The translations under genes and the position numbers were made by a program. A stretch of DNA of 64,000 bases from Deinococcus sp. QL22 (GTDB lineage Bacteria > Deinococcota > Deinococci > Deinococcales > Deinococcaceae). Shown piece by piece: positions 44,750 through 53,088 of this stretch. Position 1 is the stretch's first letter; each line of letters starts with the position of its first letter. Under the pieces are notes generated by a model that worked only from the letters and a program-made list of their open reading frames with translations, was not told the DNA's origin and ran no database searches. The DNA lies in assembly GCF_023370075.1 (NCBI RefSeq), contig NZ_CP097151.1:186001-250000 (forward strand). The letters run 5' to 3'.

Positions 44750-45825
44750 GGCAGGGCCTTCCCGATGCTGTTCACGTAGGTCTCCAGTTCGTCGTAGTTG
44801 TGGAAGCCCAGCTCGCGCTGACCGTCCTCAATTTCGTAGATCATTTCGCAGAGTCGGGCGTTCAGGCGGGTGTCGGCCCCGACCCGCTCACCAAAGGCAA
44901 TCAGCTTGCCGTTGCTGGAACGCACTTCGCTGGGACGGTTGCGGTACACGATGTCCCACCAGATGCCGCTGCCTTTTTTCTTGAAGGTGTGGGCCTGCGG
45001 TTTCTGGTCTTTTTTCAGCAACCAGATGGCGTGCTGAATGTTGTCCAGCAGCTTTTGCGTCTCGCTGGAGGTGGTGGGCTTGTAGTTGGCCGGATCAAAA
45101 AAATCGAAGGCTTCGACCTCAATGCCGTTGGCTTCGGCAATTTCAAGGGCTTCCCGCACCACCGCGCCCGCCACACGGGCGTAGCGTTCCGATCCCAGGC
45201 TTTCGGTCACGGGGGCGTTGACCAGCGCGCTGAACACCACCTGGGCGCTGTACACCTCTTTGGCCCAGATCTGGCCCCAGATGTTGTCGGAGAGTTGCAC
45301 CTGCGTCAGCGCTTCCAGGCAGCGGGCCAGTTCCAAGAGGCGGGGCGTGCGCTCGCCGGTCATTTCGCCCAATTGGATGGGGCCTTCGTGCACAAATTCG
45401 ATATGACCGGGATTGACCAGTGCGCCGCCGTAATTGGGAATACTGCCCATCACGCGCTCTGCACCGCCCAGCCCGGCCTGTTCCAGCCGCGCAATCAGAT
45501 CAGGTTCATTGAAGCCGTTCTGATATGACACCACAAACGTATCTGGTCCAAATAACGGCAGAACACTTTCCAGTGCCTCTAGGCTGTGCTGCGATTTGGT
45601 GGCGATCATCACGCATTCCAGTGGGCCAGTCAGTTCGTGTGGATGCAGGGCCTTCACGTCAAAGTGCAGCTCGCCCCGAACGCCGTCTACTTGCAGTCCG
45701 TTGGTCTTGAGGGCGTCGATATGTTCGGCCCAGCGATCCGTCAGGGTCACGTCGTGGCCCATTTTGGACATGTAAGCCCCTGCGAGGCCGCCGATGGCAC
45801 CGGCCCCAATGATGGTTATCTTCAT
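44746..45825 (-). CDS. Ketopantoate reductase (PanE/ApbA) family oxidoreductase
   Basis: A 359-residue protein of the PanE family. MKITIIGAGAIGGLAGAYM is the cofactor loop; IATKSQHSLEALESVL and VVSYQNGFNEPDLIARL are family features; the C-terminal helical domain contains the ANGIEVEAFDFFDPANYK segment. It is longer than ketopantoate reductase (about 300), typical of catabolic paralogues that reduce other 2-oxo acids. TGAGGAA precedes the ATG. A 62-base gap separates it from the DppC gene; otherwise the operon is tightly packed. Confidence 0.85.
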   Translation of the reverse strand: MKITIIGAGAIGGLAGAYMSKMGHDVTLTDRWAEHIDALKTNGLQVDGVRGELHFDVKALHPHELTGPLECVMIATKSQHSLEALESVLPLFGPDTFVVSYQNGFNEPDLIARLEQAGLGGAERVMGSIPNYGGALVNPGHIEFVHEGPIQLGEMTGERTPRLLELARCLEALTQVQLSDNIWGQIWAKEVYSAQVVFSALVNAPVTESLGSERYARVAGAVVREALEIAEANGIEVEAFDFFDPANYKPTTSSETQKLLDNIQHAIWLLKKDQKPQAHTFKKKGSGIWWDIVYRNRPSEVRSSNGKLIAFGERVGADTRLNARLCEMIYEIEDGQRELGFHNYDELETYVNSIGKALP

Positions 45826-45887
45826 GGCTGTTTCCTCAGGTCAAAGAGATGGAGTTGAAAGGGGAGAGGTGATGGATGGGCTGCGGA

Positions 45888-46781
45888 TCAGTTGCGGGGA
45901 TCGAGCGCGTCGCGCAGGCCATCGCCCAAGAAGTTGACGGCCAGAACGGTGATCAAGATCATCAGTCCAGGGAAAATCGCCAGCCAGGGAGCGCCGCTCA
46001 GCCACTGGCTGGCGTTGTTCAGCAGATTGCCCCAGGTGGGCGTAGGGGGTTGTACGCCCATGCCCAGAAACGACAACGCGGATTCAAGCATGATGCCCGA
46101 GCCAACCGCGAGGGTGGTCGACACAACGATCGGCCCGACGGCGTTGGGCAGGATGTGCCGGAACATGATGCGGTTGTTGCTGCCCCCCAGCGCGCGGGAA
46201 GCCTCGACGTACTCGCGTTCACGCAAGCTGAGGAACTGCCCCCGAACCAACCGCGCAGTGCCCATCCACCCTAGACCGCCAATGATGCACACCAGGAGCC
46301 AGATGCCTGGGCGAATCATGCCCGAAAGCAGGATAACGAGGGGCAGCAACGGGATGCTCAGGATGATGTCTGTGAAGCGCATCAGCAGGGTATCGATGGA
46401 TCCACGGTAGTAACCGGAGAGCGCGCCCACCAGTACCCCGAGGCCCGTGGCGATCAGCGCGCTGAACACGCCGACCATCAGGGAGATGCGCGCGCCGTAC
46501 AGCACCCGGGTGAATGCGTCGCGCCCAAGCTCATCTGTGCCCATCAGGTGCGCACTGCTGGGCGGCTGCGGTTGGCCGATGATGTCGAAATCCTGCCCGT
46601 CAAAGGTGTACGGCGTGAGCAGCGGCGCGGAAGCGGCCAGGATGCCCAAGGCCAGCAGGGTCACCAGTCCGATGACTGCAAGGCGGTGTTTGAAAAAGCG
46701 GCGGGTAAAGCGGTGCCAGGGAGAGTCAGCTGGGCGTGGCTTCTGGAGGGCCGTCGGGTGAGTTGGGGCCAAGTCATTCAT
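45888..46781 (-). CDS. ABC transporter permease, DppC/OppC type
   Basis: A 297-residue peptide-class permease. RFFKHRLAVIGLVTLLALGILAASAPLL is the first membrane segment; GTDELGRDAFTRVLYGARISLMVG is a hallmark of this family; EYVEASRALGGSNNRIMFRHILPNAVGPI is the EAA loop. It overlaps the DppB gene by 8 bases. No DppD/DppF ATPase follows in this operon. Confidence 0.93.
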   Translation of the reverse strand: MNDLAPTHPTALQKPRPADSPWHRFTRRFFKHRLAVIGLVTLLALGILAASAPLLTPYTFDGQDFDIIGQPQPPSSAHLMGTDELGRDAFTRVLYGARISLMVGVFSALIATGLGVLVGALSGYYRGSIDTLLMRFTDIILSIPLLPLVILLSGMIRPGIWLLVCIIGGLGWMGTARLVRGQFLSLREREYVEASRALGGSNNRIMFRHILPNAVGPIVVSTTLAVGSGIMLESALSFLGMGVQPPTPTWGNLLNNASQWLSGAPWLAIFPGLMILITVLAVNFLGDGLRDALDPRN

Positions 46782-47727
46782 ACCGGATCCTCGGGTCGGC
46801 CAGGGCGTAAGCCAGATCGGCGATCAGGTTACTGATCAGCAGCGCCAGCGAGCCAATCATCATCAGGGCCATGAGCACGGGGTAGTCGCGTCCATTCATG
46901 CTCTCGATAAACAGCCGGCCGATCCCTGGCCACGCGAAGATGGTTTCGGTGATGACCGCGCCCGAGACAATCCCAGCGAAATCCAGCGCGACGACCGTGA
47001 TCATGGGTGCCAGCGCGTTGCGCAGCGCGTGACGGTAGACCACCTGTCCGCCCGGAAGACCTTTGGCCCTGGCCGTGCGAACATAGTCTTGGCTCAGGAC
47101 TTCGACCATGCTGGAGCGCATGTACCGGCTCCATCCGGCGATACTGGCAAATGCCAAAATACAGGCGGGCAGGATCAGGTGCCGTGCCAGATCCAGCACG
47201 GAGCCGTCACCGATGGTGCTCATCCCAGCAGAGGGCAGCAGCCGCCACTGGACTGAGAACAGCAGTTGCAGCATCAACGCCAACCAGAACACCGGCATGC
47301 TGATGCCCAGAAAAGCCCCGAAGGTAATGGTGTAATCGACGGCGCTGGAGCGGCGCAGCGCGCTGATAACGCCCAGCGGAACCGCCACCAACAGCGCGAG
47401 CAGGAAGCTGACCCCACCCAGCAGCATGGTGGGCCCCAGGTGCTGAACCACTTCCAAGGTCACCGGCTGACCGGTTCGGATGGAGTAGCCCCACTCGCCG
47501 GTGAGAAAGCCGCGGATCCAGTGAAAATACTGAATGTGGGCAGGCTGATCGAGCCCCAATGCCAGCCGCATCTGTTCGAGCGCTTCTGGGCTCACACTGG
47601 GATTGTCGGCGTAGACGTCCAGAGGTGTGCCGGGCGCGAGGTGCAACACGCCGAACAAAATCAGGGAGACGCCCAACAGGAGCGGAAGCATGCTGACGAG
47701 TCGTTTGAAGAGATAACTGACATTCAC
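46774..47727 (-). CDS. ABC transporter permease, DppB/OppB type
   Basis: A 317-residue permease. MNVSYLFKRLVSMLPLLLGVSLILFGVLHLAPG starts the protein as in other DppB members; EALEQMRLALGLDQPAHIQYFHWIRGFLTGEWGYSIRTGQPV and DYVRTARAKGLPGGQVVYRHALRNALAPMITV (EAA loop) are family signatures. It is separated from the binding-protein gene by 50 bases containing a hairpin. Confidence 0.93.
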   Translation of the reverse strand: MNVSYLFKRLVSMLPLLLGVSLILFGVLHLAPGTPLDVYADNPSVSPEALEQMRLALGLDQPAHIQYFHWIRGFLTGEWGYSIRTGQPVTLEVVQHLGPTMLLGGVSFLLALLVAVPLGVISALRRSSAVDYTITFGAFLGISMPVFWLALMLQLLFSVQWRLLPSAGMSTIGDGSVLDLARHLILPACILAFASIAGWSRYMRSSMVEVLSQDYVRTARAKGLPGGQVVYRHALRNALAPMITVVALDFAGIVSGAVITETIFAWPGIGRLFIESMNGRDYPVLMALMMIGSLALLISNLIADLAYALADPRIRYE

Positions 47728-47746
47728 TCTGGCACCCCAAACAGGC

Positions 47747-47768
47747 GCGGGAGGGTTTCCCCTCCCGC
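47747..47768 (-). terminator. Intercistronic hairpin between binding protein and DppB genes
   Basis: Nine-base arms GCGGGAGGG/CCCTCCCGC around a 4-base loop (GAAA on the minus strand), 10 bases after the binding-protein stop and 20 before the next start. No T-run. Such hairpins often give partial termination or 3' mRNA protection, raising binding protein above permease. Confidence 0.65.
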
Positions 47769-47777
47769 CCGGTCAAG

Positions 47778-49397
47778 TCACTTCCGCAGGTACCACGATG
47801 CAACATCGACGAAGTTCGTCATGTTGGTGGGATTGGGCGTAAAGTTCACGAGCTTGTTCGTGAACGCGATCATGGAAATGTTGGTGGTAATGGGCAGCGT
47901 CGGCAAATCCTTCATCAGTTCGGTCTGAAAGGTGAACAGCGTCGCCCGGCGGGCGTCATCGTCCAGGGTCGTTTCTGCCTGCGCCAACAGCTGATCGATG
48001 CGCGGGTTGCTGTAACTCTGGCCGTTGTTGACGCCTTTGCTGCCAAAGAACACACTGTAGACCGGGTCAGCGGAGGTGATCCACCCACCGTACCAGAGGT
48101 CATAGGTGCCGTTGTAACGCGCTTCGCGGAAGGCGACTCCAGACTTGTTGTCGGGTTTGAGTTCCACCCCGATGCTCTTGAGGTTGGCAATGATCACCTG
48201 CTGCGCGACCTCATCATTGGGGCGGCCCGCCTGCACCATGATATTGAAACTGAGACGCGCGCCGTTTTTGGCACGGATGCCGTCGGAGCCCCGGCGGTAG
48301 CCCGCTGCATCAAGAATGGCGTTGGCCCGGCTCAGGCTGTAGGGGTACTTCGGGACGTTTTTGTTGTACGCATCGAAGACGGGGACGACCACGCTGTCAA
48401 TCGGCACCGGATAGCCACCCAGGGCTTTGGAGACGGCGTCACGGTTGATGGCGTGCGCGAACGCCTGACGTACGTTTATGTCACGCAGCGCCGCTGGGCC
48501 TTTGAAGTTAAAGTCGAGATGCTGCCAGGACAGCACCTTGTTCTGCACGACATTCATGTTCGGAAGGGCGTCAAGCTGTTTGACCTGCGCGTAGGGCACG
48601 TTGTAGGCCAGTTGAACTTCGCCGGAACGCAGCTGGGTGACCAGGGTATTGCTGTCCGGAATAATTTTGAAGTTCATGGCGTCGAGGTACGGCAATTGCT
48701 GACCTTTGGCGTCCTTGCGCCAGTAGTTGGGATTGCGCGTCAGGGCGACATACTGGCCACGGCGGAACTCTTTGACAATGAATGGTCCGGTACCGAGGGG
48801 TTTTGCGTTGTACGGGTCGGTGTTCAGGTCCTTGCCTTCCAGCGCATGCTTGGGAAGCATGCCGAAGGTAAACAGGGTACTTGCAAAGTCTGGGGCGATG
48901 CGTTTGTAGTGCACCACGGCGGTCAGGGGGTCCGGCGTGTCGATGCGCAGAATGTCCTCGGTGCCAGACTTGCTCTCGGCGATGAATTTCGGGTTCTTGA
49001 CTGCTTCCCAGGTAAACCGCACATCGGCTGAGGTAAAGGGCTTCCCGTCGTGCCATTTGACGTTCGGACGCAGCTTGTAGGTGATGATCATGGTTTTCCC
49101 GTCCGGCGCGACCTTGATGCCTCCGTTTTTGACGGTGGGCACTTCGCGGGCCAGGACAGGCACGTACTTGGCGTTCTTGTCAGGGGCGAGCAGACCTTCG
49201 ATGACAGGTGCGACGGCGTCATGCAGGAAGCCGGTGCTGTAGACGTTCAGCGTGTCGATGTCGTAGCTCAGGCCAACGGTGAGTGTTCCGCCGCGTTCTT
49301 GTGCCAGAGCAGTTCCGCACAGCAGAACGCTGGTCAATGCCAGCAGAAGACGGCTTTTTCGCGATACGGAATGCTGGCTGATCGGGCTTAACTTCAT
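47778..49397 (-). CDS. ABC transporter solute-binding protein, peptide/DppA class
   Basis: A 539-residue SBP_bac_5 family protein. Signal peptide KSRLLLALTSVLLCGTALAQ, then ERGGTLTVGLSYDIDTLNVYSTG, YKLRPNVKWHDGKPFTSADVRFTWEAVKNP (the family signature), GTGPFIVKEFRRGQYVALTRNPNYW and LPTLPITTNISMIAFTNKLVNF. AGGAGG before the ATG at 49397 sets the start. First gene of the ten-gene operon; ligands of this class range from peptides to sugars, opines and nickel complexes. Confidence 0.93.
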   Translation of the reverse strand: MKLSPISQHSVSRKSRLLLALTSVLLCGTALAQERGGTLTVGLSYDIDTLNVYSTGFLHDAVAPVIEGLLAPDKNAKYVPVLAREVPTVKNGGIKVAPDGKTMIITYKLRPNVKWHDGKPFTSADVRFTWEAVKNPKFIAESKSGTEDILRIDTPDPLTAVVHYKRIAPDFASTLFTFGMLPKHALEGKDLNTDPYNAKPLGTGPFIVKEFRRGQYVALTRNPNYWRKDAKGQQLPYLDAMNFKIIPDSNTLVTQLRSGEVQLAYNVPYAQVKQLDALPNMNVVQNKVLSWQHLDFNFKGPAALRDINVRQAFAHAINRDAVSKALGGYPVPIDSVVVPVFDAYNKNVPKYPYSLSRANAILDAAGYRRGSDGIRAKNGARLSFNIMVQAGRPNDEVAQQVIIANLKSIGVELKPDNKSGVAFREARYNGTYDLWYGGWITSADPVYSVFFGSKGVNNGQSYSNPRIDQLLAQAETTLDDDARRATLFTFQTELMKDLPTLPITTNISMIAFTNKLVNFTPNPTNMTNFVDVASWYLRK

Positions 49398-49555
49398 GGG
49401 AACCTCCTGAATAGGGGACACAGAGCGTTTTCGCGGCCATTTCTTAACTACAAGCGTTGTTTGCTTAGCTGTGAGTGTGAGGGTGCTGGCAGAGAAATGT
49501 CAAGCACGCAACAGGTGTTTATTCCGTCAGATAGAATAAGTTGTCTAGATATAGG

Positions 49556-49570
49556 TTCCACATCGTGGAA
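49556..49570. promoter_or_regulatory. IclR operator candidate
   Basis: TTCCAC-ATC-GTGGAA: six-base inverted arms around three bases, 34 bases before the DUF885 ATG at 49605. IclR-family sites are commonly palindromes of this TTCC…GGAA kind, and an IclR gene follows in the same operon. It lies in the 207-bp gap between the two divergent operons, so it could control both. Confidence 0.6.
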
Positions 49571-49604
49571 TTTCTGTTTAGGATGGAGGTCAAGGAGAAA
49601 CCAA

Positions 49605-50813
49605 ATGACTACCAGTACGCCGCAGGATCACGAGATCGGACGTCGCCTCACCGCCCTCACCATAGGAATGGATCATTTGGAACGCCGCCTTTCGCGGGGT
49701 CACGGCGTGCTGGACAGTGAAGGGCTGGTGCCGATCTACCTGGGCGACGCGTTGGTGCCCGCAGCCCCCCTCGAAGACTGGGACGCGGTGCAGCACGAAC
49801 TCAGCTCGCTGGAGCAGGCAGCGTCAGGCCTGCAAGCCGGACCCAGACGGGCCTTTTTGGATGACATGTTCCGTTCGTTGCGCACTGCTGCCCGCCTCTT
49901 TGAAGGTGAAGAGCTGAGCTTCAAAGAAAAACTGGAAGGGTTGGTAGGTGTCCCGGCACGGGCCGTCGACACCGAGCAGGTCGAAAGCATGAAATTGGAT
50001 GTAGACCGGGTGCTGCTGGACGCTGGATACCGTCAGGGCACGGTCGCAGAGCGAGTGGCCCGCTGGGAAGAGGAACAGGCCATTCCACCCGAGCGCCTGG
50101 AAGCCGAATTTAAGCTGTTGATGGACGATGCACAGGCCCGCACAGACCGCCTGATCTACGCCACCGGCGATTATCAGATGCAGCTCAACACCCTGCGCGG
50201 CGTTCCCTTCACCGCCCGCTGCAACTTCAATGAAGGCCAGATGGACTTGAATGTGGATCTCAGCTTTACCCGCAGCGCCCTGAAACATCTGGTGGCGCAT
50301 GAGGTGTTCCCCGGCCACTCGACCCAACTGCTGCTGACCCGCGACTGGGCCGAGCAGGGCAAGAGCACCGCCGATGTGCTGCTGTGTACCACCAACGCGG
50401 TGACTGGGTGCGTGCAGGAGGGCATCGGAGATCAGGGTGTTCATCTGATCGACTGGATCGAAGACGAGGGCGATCTGCTTCACCGGGCGCTGCGGCGGGT
50501 GCGCAGCGCCACCGCCACCAGCGCCGCCTGGTACCAGATGGGCGAGGGCTGGTCCGAAGCCCGCGTGATCGAGTATCTGGAACAGCACAGCTTTGGTCAG
50601 CGGCCCTGGATCGAAGGGCGCGTGCGCTTTGCCAGCTATCCCTTCCGTGGCCCCTTCATTGCCAGTTACTGGTTTGGTGACGAAGCGGTGCGGGAAGTCC
50701 GGGAACGCACACGGCCCGAAGACCGGGCAGCCTTTGTGGAATACCTTTATGGTCAGATGCACTCACCCCGGAGCCTCCTGATGTTTGACCCCCAACGACT
50801 TGCAACCACATGA
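49605..50813 (+). CDS. DUF885 family protein, canonical metal motif (second of two)
   Basis: A 402-residue DUF885-like protein, shorter than the paralogue at 41928. Here the putative zinc-peptidase motif is complete: LKHLVAHEVFPGHSTQLLL (HE-x-x-x-GH) near residue 228, with GEGWSEARVIEYLEQHSFG downstream. AAGGAGAAACCAA before the ATG fixes the start. First gene of the plus-strand operon, overlapping the IclR gene by ATGA. The two DUF885 proteins sit either side of one control region and probably act in the same pathway. Confidence 0.8.
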   Translation: MTTSTPQDHEIGRRLTALTIGMDHLERRLSRGHGVLDSEGLVPIYLGDALVPAAPLEDWDAVQHELSSLEQAASGLQAGPRRAFLDDMFRSLRTAARLFEGEELSFKEKLEGLVGVPARAVDTEQVESMKLDVDRVLLDAGYRQGTVAERVARWEEEQAIPPERLEAEFKLLMDDAQARTDRLIYATGDYQMQLNTLRGVPFTARCNFNEGQMDLNVDLSFTRSALKHLVAHEVFPGHSTQLLLTRDWAEQGKSTADVLLCTTNAVTGCVQEGIGDQGVHLIDWIEDEGDLLHRALRRVRSATATSAAWYQMGEGWSEARVIEYLEQHSFGQRPWIEGRVRFASYPFRGPFIASYWFGDEAVREVRERTRPEDRAAFVEYLYGQMHSPRSLLMFDPQRLATT

Positions 50814-51613
50814 GCGAAAATGTTCAGAGCGTTGAGCGTGCCCTCGACATTGTGGGAACCATCGTTGCCGCACACCGTCCCCTGAGCATTGCCGAACTGT
50901 CTCAACAGATGCAGCTGCCCCCCAGCACCATTCACCGCATTTTGCAGACGCTGTCGGCCAAGGGGTATGTTCATCAGGACACCCTCAGCAAGCGCTACGA
51001 CATTGGTCCCGAAATCGTAGAGATCTCACGGTCTCTGTACCTGCGCTACGACCTGGTGCGCCGGGTGCGGCCCTACCTGCAGGAGTTGGTGGACTGCACG
51101 GGTGAAACCGCGCACCTGGCCGAGCTGTACGGTACGACGGCCATGTACTTGAGCCAGCTGGAGCCCCTGACTATGATGCGAATGTTTACCACCCCCGGCA
51201 GCATTACGCCGCTCACCTGCTCTGATGTGGGCAAACTGTTTTTGGCGGATCTGCCGCCCAGCAGCGTAAAACGAATTGTGGACAAGGTGGGGCTGATTCC
51301 GCGCACGCCCCATACCCTGATCAGCTGGGAGCACCTTCAAGACGAACTCCAGACGGTGCGCGATCAGGGCTACGCCGAAGACAACGAGGAGCGTGAGTTG
51401 GGGGTGCGCTGCCTGTCGGCCCCACTGACCAACGGAGCGGGCAAAGTCATCGCCGCTCTAGGCATTGCCGGGCCCTCGGGACGGCTCACCAGAGCGCGCG
51501 TTCCGGAACTGAGCGAGAAGATTCGCGCCATTGCCCGCCGGGCCGCCCACGACCTGATGCTGGTCACCAGCCCAGTCCTTGAGCCTGTTCCCCTGGAGGC
51601 GCTGCCCTCATGA
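50810..51613 (+). CDS. IclR family transcriptional regulator
   Basis: A 267-residue IclR regulator. The N-terminal winged helix reads VQSVERALDIVGTIVAAHRPLSIAELSQQMQLPPSTIHRILQTLSAKGYV; the ligand domain follows with YLQELVDCTGETAHLAEL, and GYAEDNEERELGVRCLSAPLTNGAGKVIAALGIAGPSGRL. Located between two enzyme genes of the operon and overlapping both by ATGA, so it is a local regulator of this system. Confidence 0.93.
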   Translation: MSENVQSVERALDIVGTIVAAHRPLSIAELSQQMQLPPSTIHRILQTLSAKGYVHQDTLSKRYDIGPEIVEISRSLYLRYDLVRRVRPYLQELVDCTGETAHLAELYGTTAMYLSQLEPLTMMRMFTTPGSITPLTCSDVGKLFLADLPPSSVKRIVDKVGLIPRTPHTLISWEHLQDELQTVRDQGYAEDNEERELGVRCLSAPLTNGAGKVIAALGIAGPSGRLTRARVPELSEKIRAIARRAAHDLMLVTSPVLEPVPLEALPS

Positions 51614-52821
51614 CCACCACCCTCCGGCTTGAAATTCAGCCTGCCGAGTACCGCGCCCGCCGGGAAAAGTTGGCGGAGGCGCTGCAGCAGCACGGCTACG
51701 ACCTGATGTGCGTGTTTGGACCCACGCGGGTGGCGTACCTCACCGGATTTTTCTTTGCGGCCACCGAGCGTCCCGTGGCAGCCATCATTACCGATGACGG
51801 CGAGTGCAGCCTCCTCATTCCGCAACTGGAAACCGATCATGTGCGGCAACAGTGTCCAGAACTGGTCAACTTTGCGGTCTATCCAGAGTACCCGGGGGGG
51901 GGCAGCGGCCAGCATCCGCTCCTGACGCTGGCGGCGCATCTGCGAACCCTGAAACCAGTGGCGCGGGCCGTGGCTGCTGATCTGGACGGCTACGAACACC
52001 GCTGGGGCTACCGGGGCCCCAGGCTCAGTCAGGTTCTGGAAGTTCCCATTCACGAGCGGCTGGATTTGATTGACGACGCACGGGCCATTAAAAGTCCAGC
52101 TGAAATCGCGTTGATCCGGGAAGCCTGTGTGTGGGGAGATCACGCCCACCGACTGATGCAGGACGCCATCAGCCAGGGCAGCGATGAGCTTTTGGTCTCG
52201 CACGGAGCGAGCTTGCAGGCCACCCGCACCATGCTGGCCAGTTTGGGTGACCGCTACGTGCCCAAATCGCGTGAGGGTCTGCCCGCCAACGCCATGTTTA
52301 TCCGGGGGCACAATACCGCCAATCCACACGGACTTCATCAGCAGGGAGGGGTTCAGGCTGGCGACACGTTGGTGACCGGGGCATACGGCGTGGTGGGCGG
52401 CTATGAGAGCGAATTGGAACGAACCATGTTCGTTGGGGAGCCCTCATCCGAACAAATCAAGTATTTTCAAGCCATGCTGGACGCACAGGACACAGGCTTC
52501 GCGGCACTGAAACCCGGTCGGCGTTGTTCAGAGGTAGAGCAAGAGGTGCGCCACCTGCTGGAGGAGCGCGGCGTTTTGGCCCTCACCCGTCACCATACCG
52601 GGCACGCCTTCGGCCTGGAGGGGCATGAACATCCGTTTCTGGATCTTGACGATCACACCGAATTGGCTGCCGGCATGATTTTTTCCATCGAGCCAGGATT
52701 ATATGTGCCTGGGCTCGGCGGGTTCCGGCACTCCGATACCCTGGTGATCACTTCTGACGGAGCCGAGCGGCTCAGCCTCTACCCACGCGATTTGGAGAGT
52801 TTATTGATTGGGCTGGTCTAA
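51610..52821 (+). CDS. M24 family (Xaa-Pro peptidase/creatinase-like) protein with altered metal ligands
   Basis: A 403-residue creatinase/prolidase-fold protein: N-terminal creatinase_N domain (MCVFGPTRVAYLTGFFFAATERP), then the pita-bread domain with HHTGHAFGLEGHEHPFLDL (His), FSIEPGLYVPGLGGFRHSDT (Glu). The first two metal Asp residues, normally in D-x-G and SD-x-x-RT, are replaced: VTGAYGVVGGYESELERTMF near residues 255-272. Metal-free members such as creatinase and relatives share this kind of change, so it may hydrolyse a C-N bond other than a peptide. End of the IclR operon. Confidence 0.82.
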   Translation: MTTTLRLEIQPAEYRARREKLAEALQQHGYDLMCVFGPTRVAYLTGFFFAATERPVAAIITDDGECSLLIPQLETDHVRQQCPELVNFAVYPEYPGGGSGQHPLLTLAAHLRTLKPVARAVAADLDGYEHRWGYRGPRLSQVLEVPIHERLDLIDDARAIKSPAEIALIREACVWGDHAHRLMQDAISQGSDELLVSHGASLQATRTMLASLGDRYVPKSREGLPANAMFIRGHNTANPHGLHQQGGVQAGDTLVTGAYGVVGGYESELERTMFVGEPSSEQIKYFQAMLDAQDTGFAALKPGRRCSEVEQEVRHLLEERGVLALTRHHTGHAFGLEGHEHPFLDLDDHTELAAGMIFSIEPGLYVPGLGGFRHSDTLVITSDGAERLSLYPRDLESLLIGLV

Positions 52822-52862
52822 ATTCCAGAAAGGCACGCTCGTCAACGCACACAGTAATCAAA

Positions 52863-53080
52863 TTGCCCAAGACAATGCAGTCAAGGTCTTGCATCCGGAA
52901 AGCGGGAGACATCGACCTGTGGGTGCGGAGCATGGAAGCCGCCGGGAAATCCCCCGTCTCTATCGGCGCCCTACTTGCCGGATCACGCGCCCTCTACGCC
53001 GCCCTGCGGTGGAGCCGGGCCACTCAGAACCTCTCCGGAAGATCTGTTCTACTGAAGTCAAGTGACAACGCAACCCCATC
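52863..53080 (+). pseudogene. Fragment of a tyrosine recombinase (core-binding domain)
   Basis: The translation contains DIDLWVRSMEAAGKSPVSIG and a following LLAGSRALYAALRWSRAT, which resembles the SAM-like core-binding domain of phage-type integrases (…SPVTVRxYLAGxRALYRALRW…). No catalytic domain follows; IS5 sequence starts soon after. Judged a remnant; the match is by eye only. Confidence 0.4.
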
Positions 53081-53088
53081 AAGACCAG

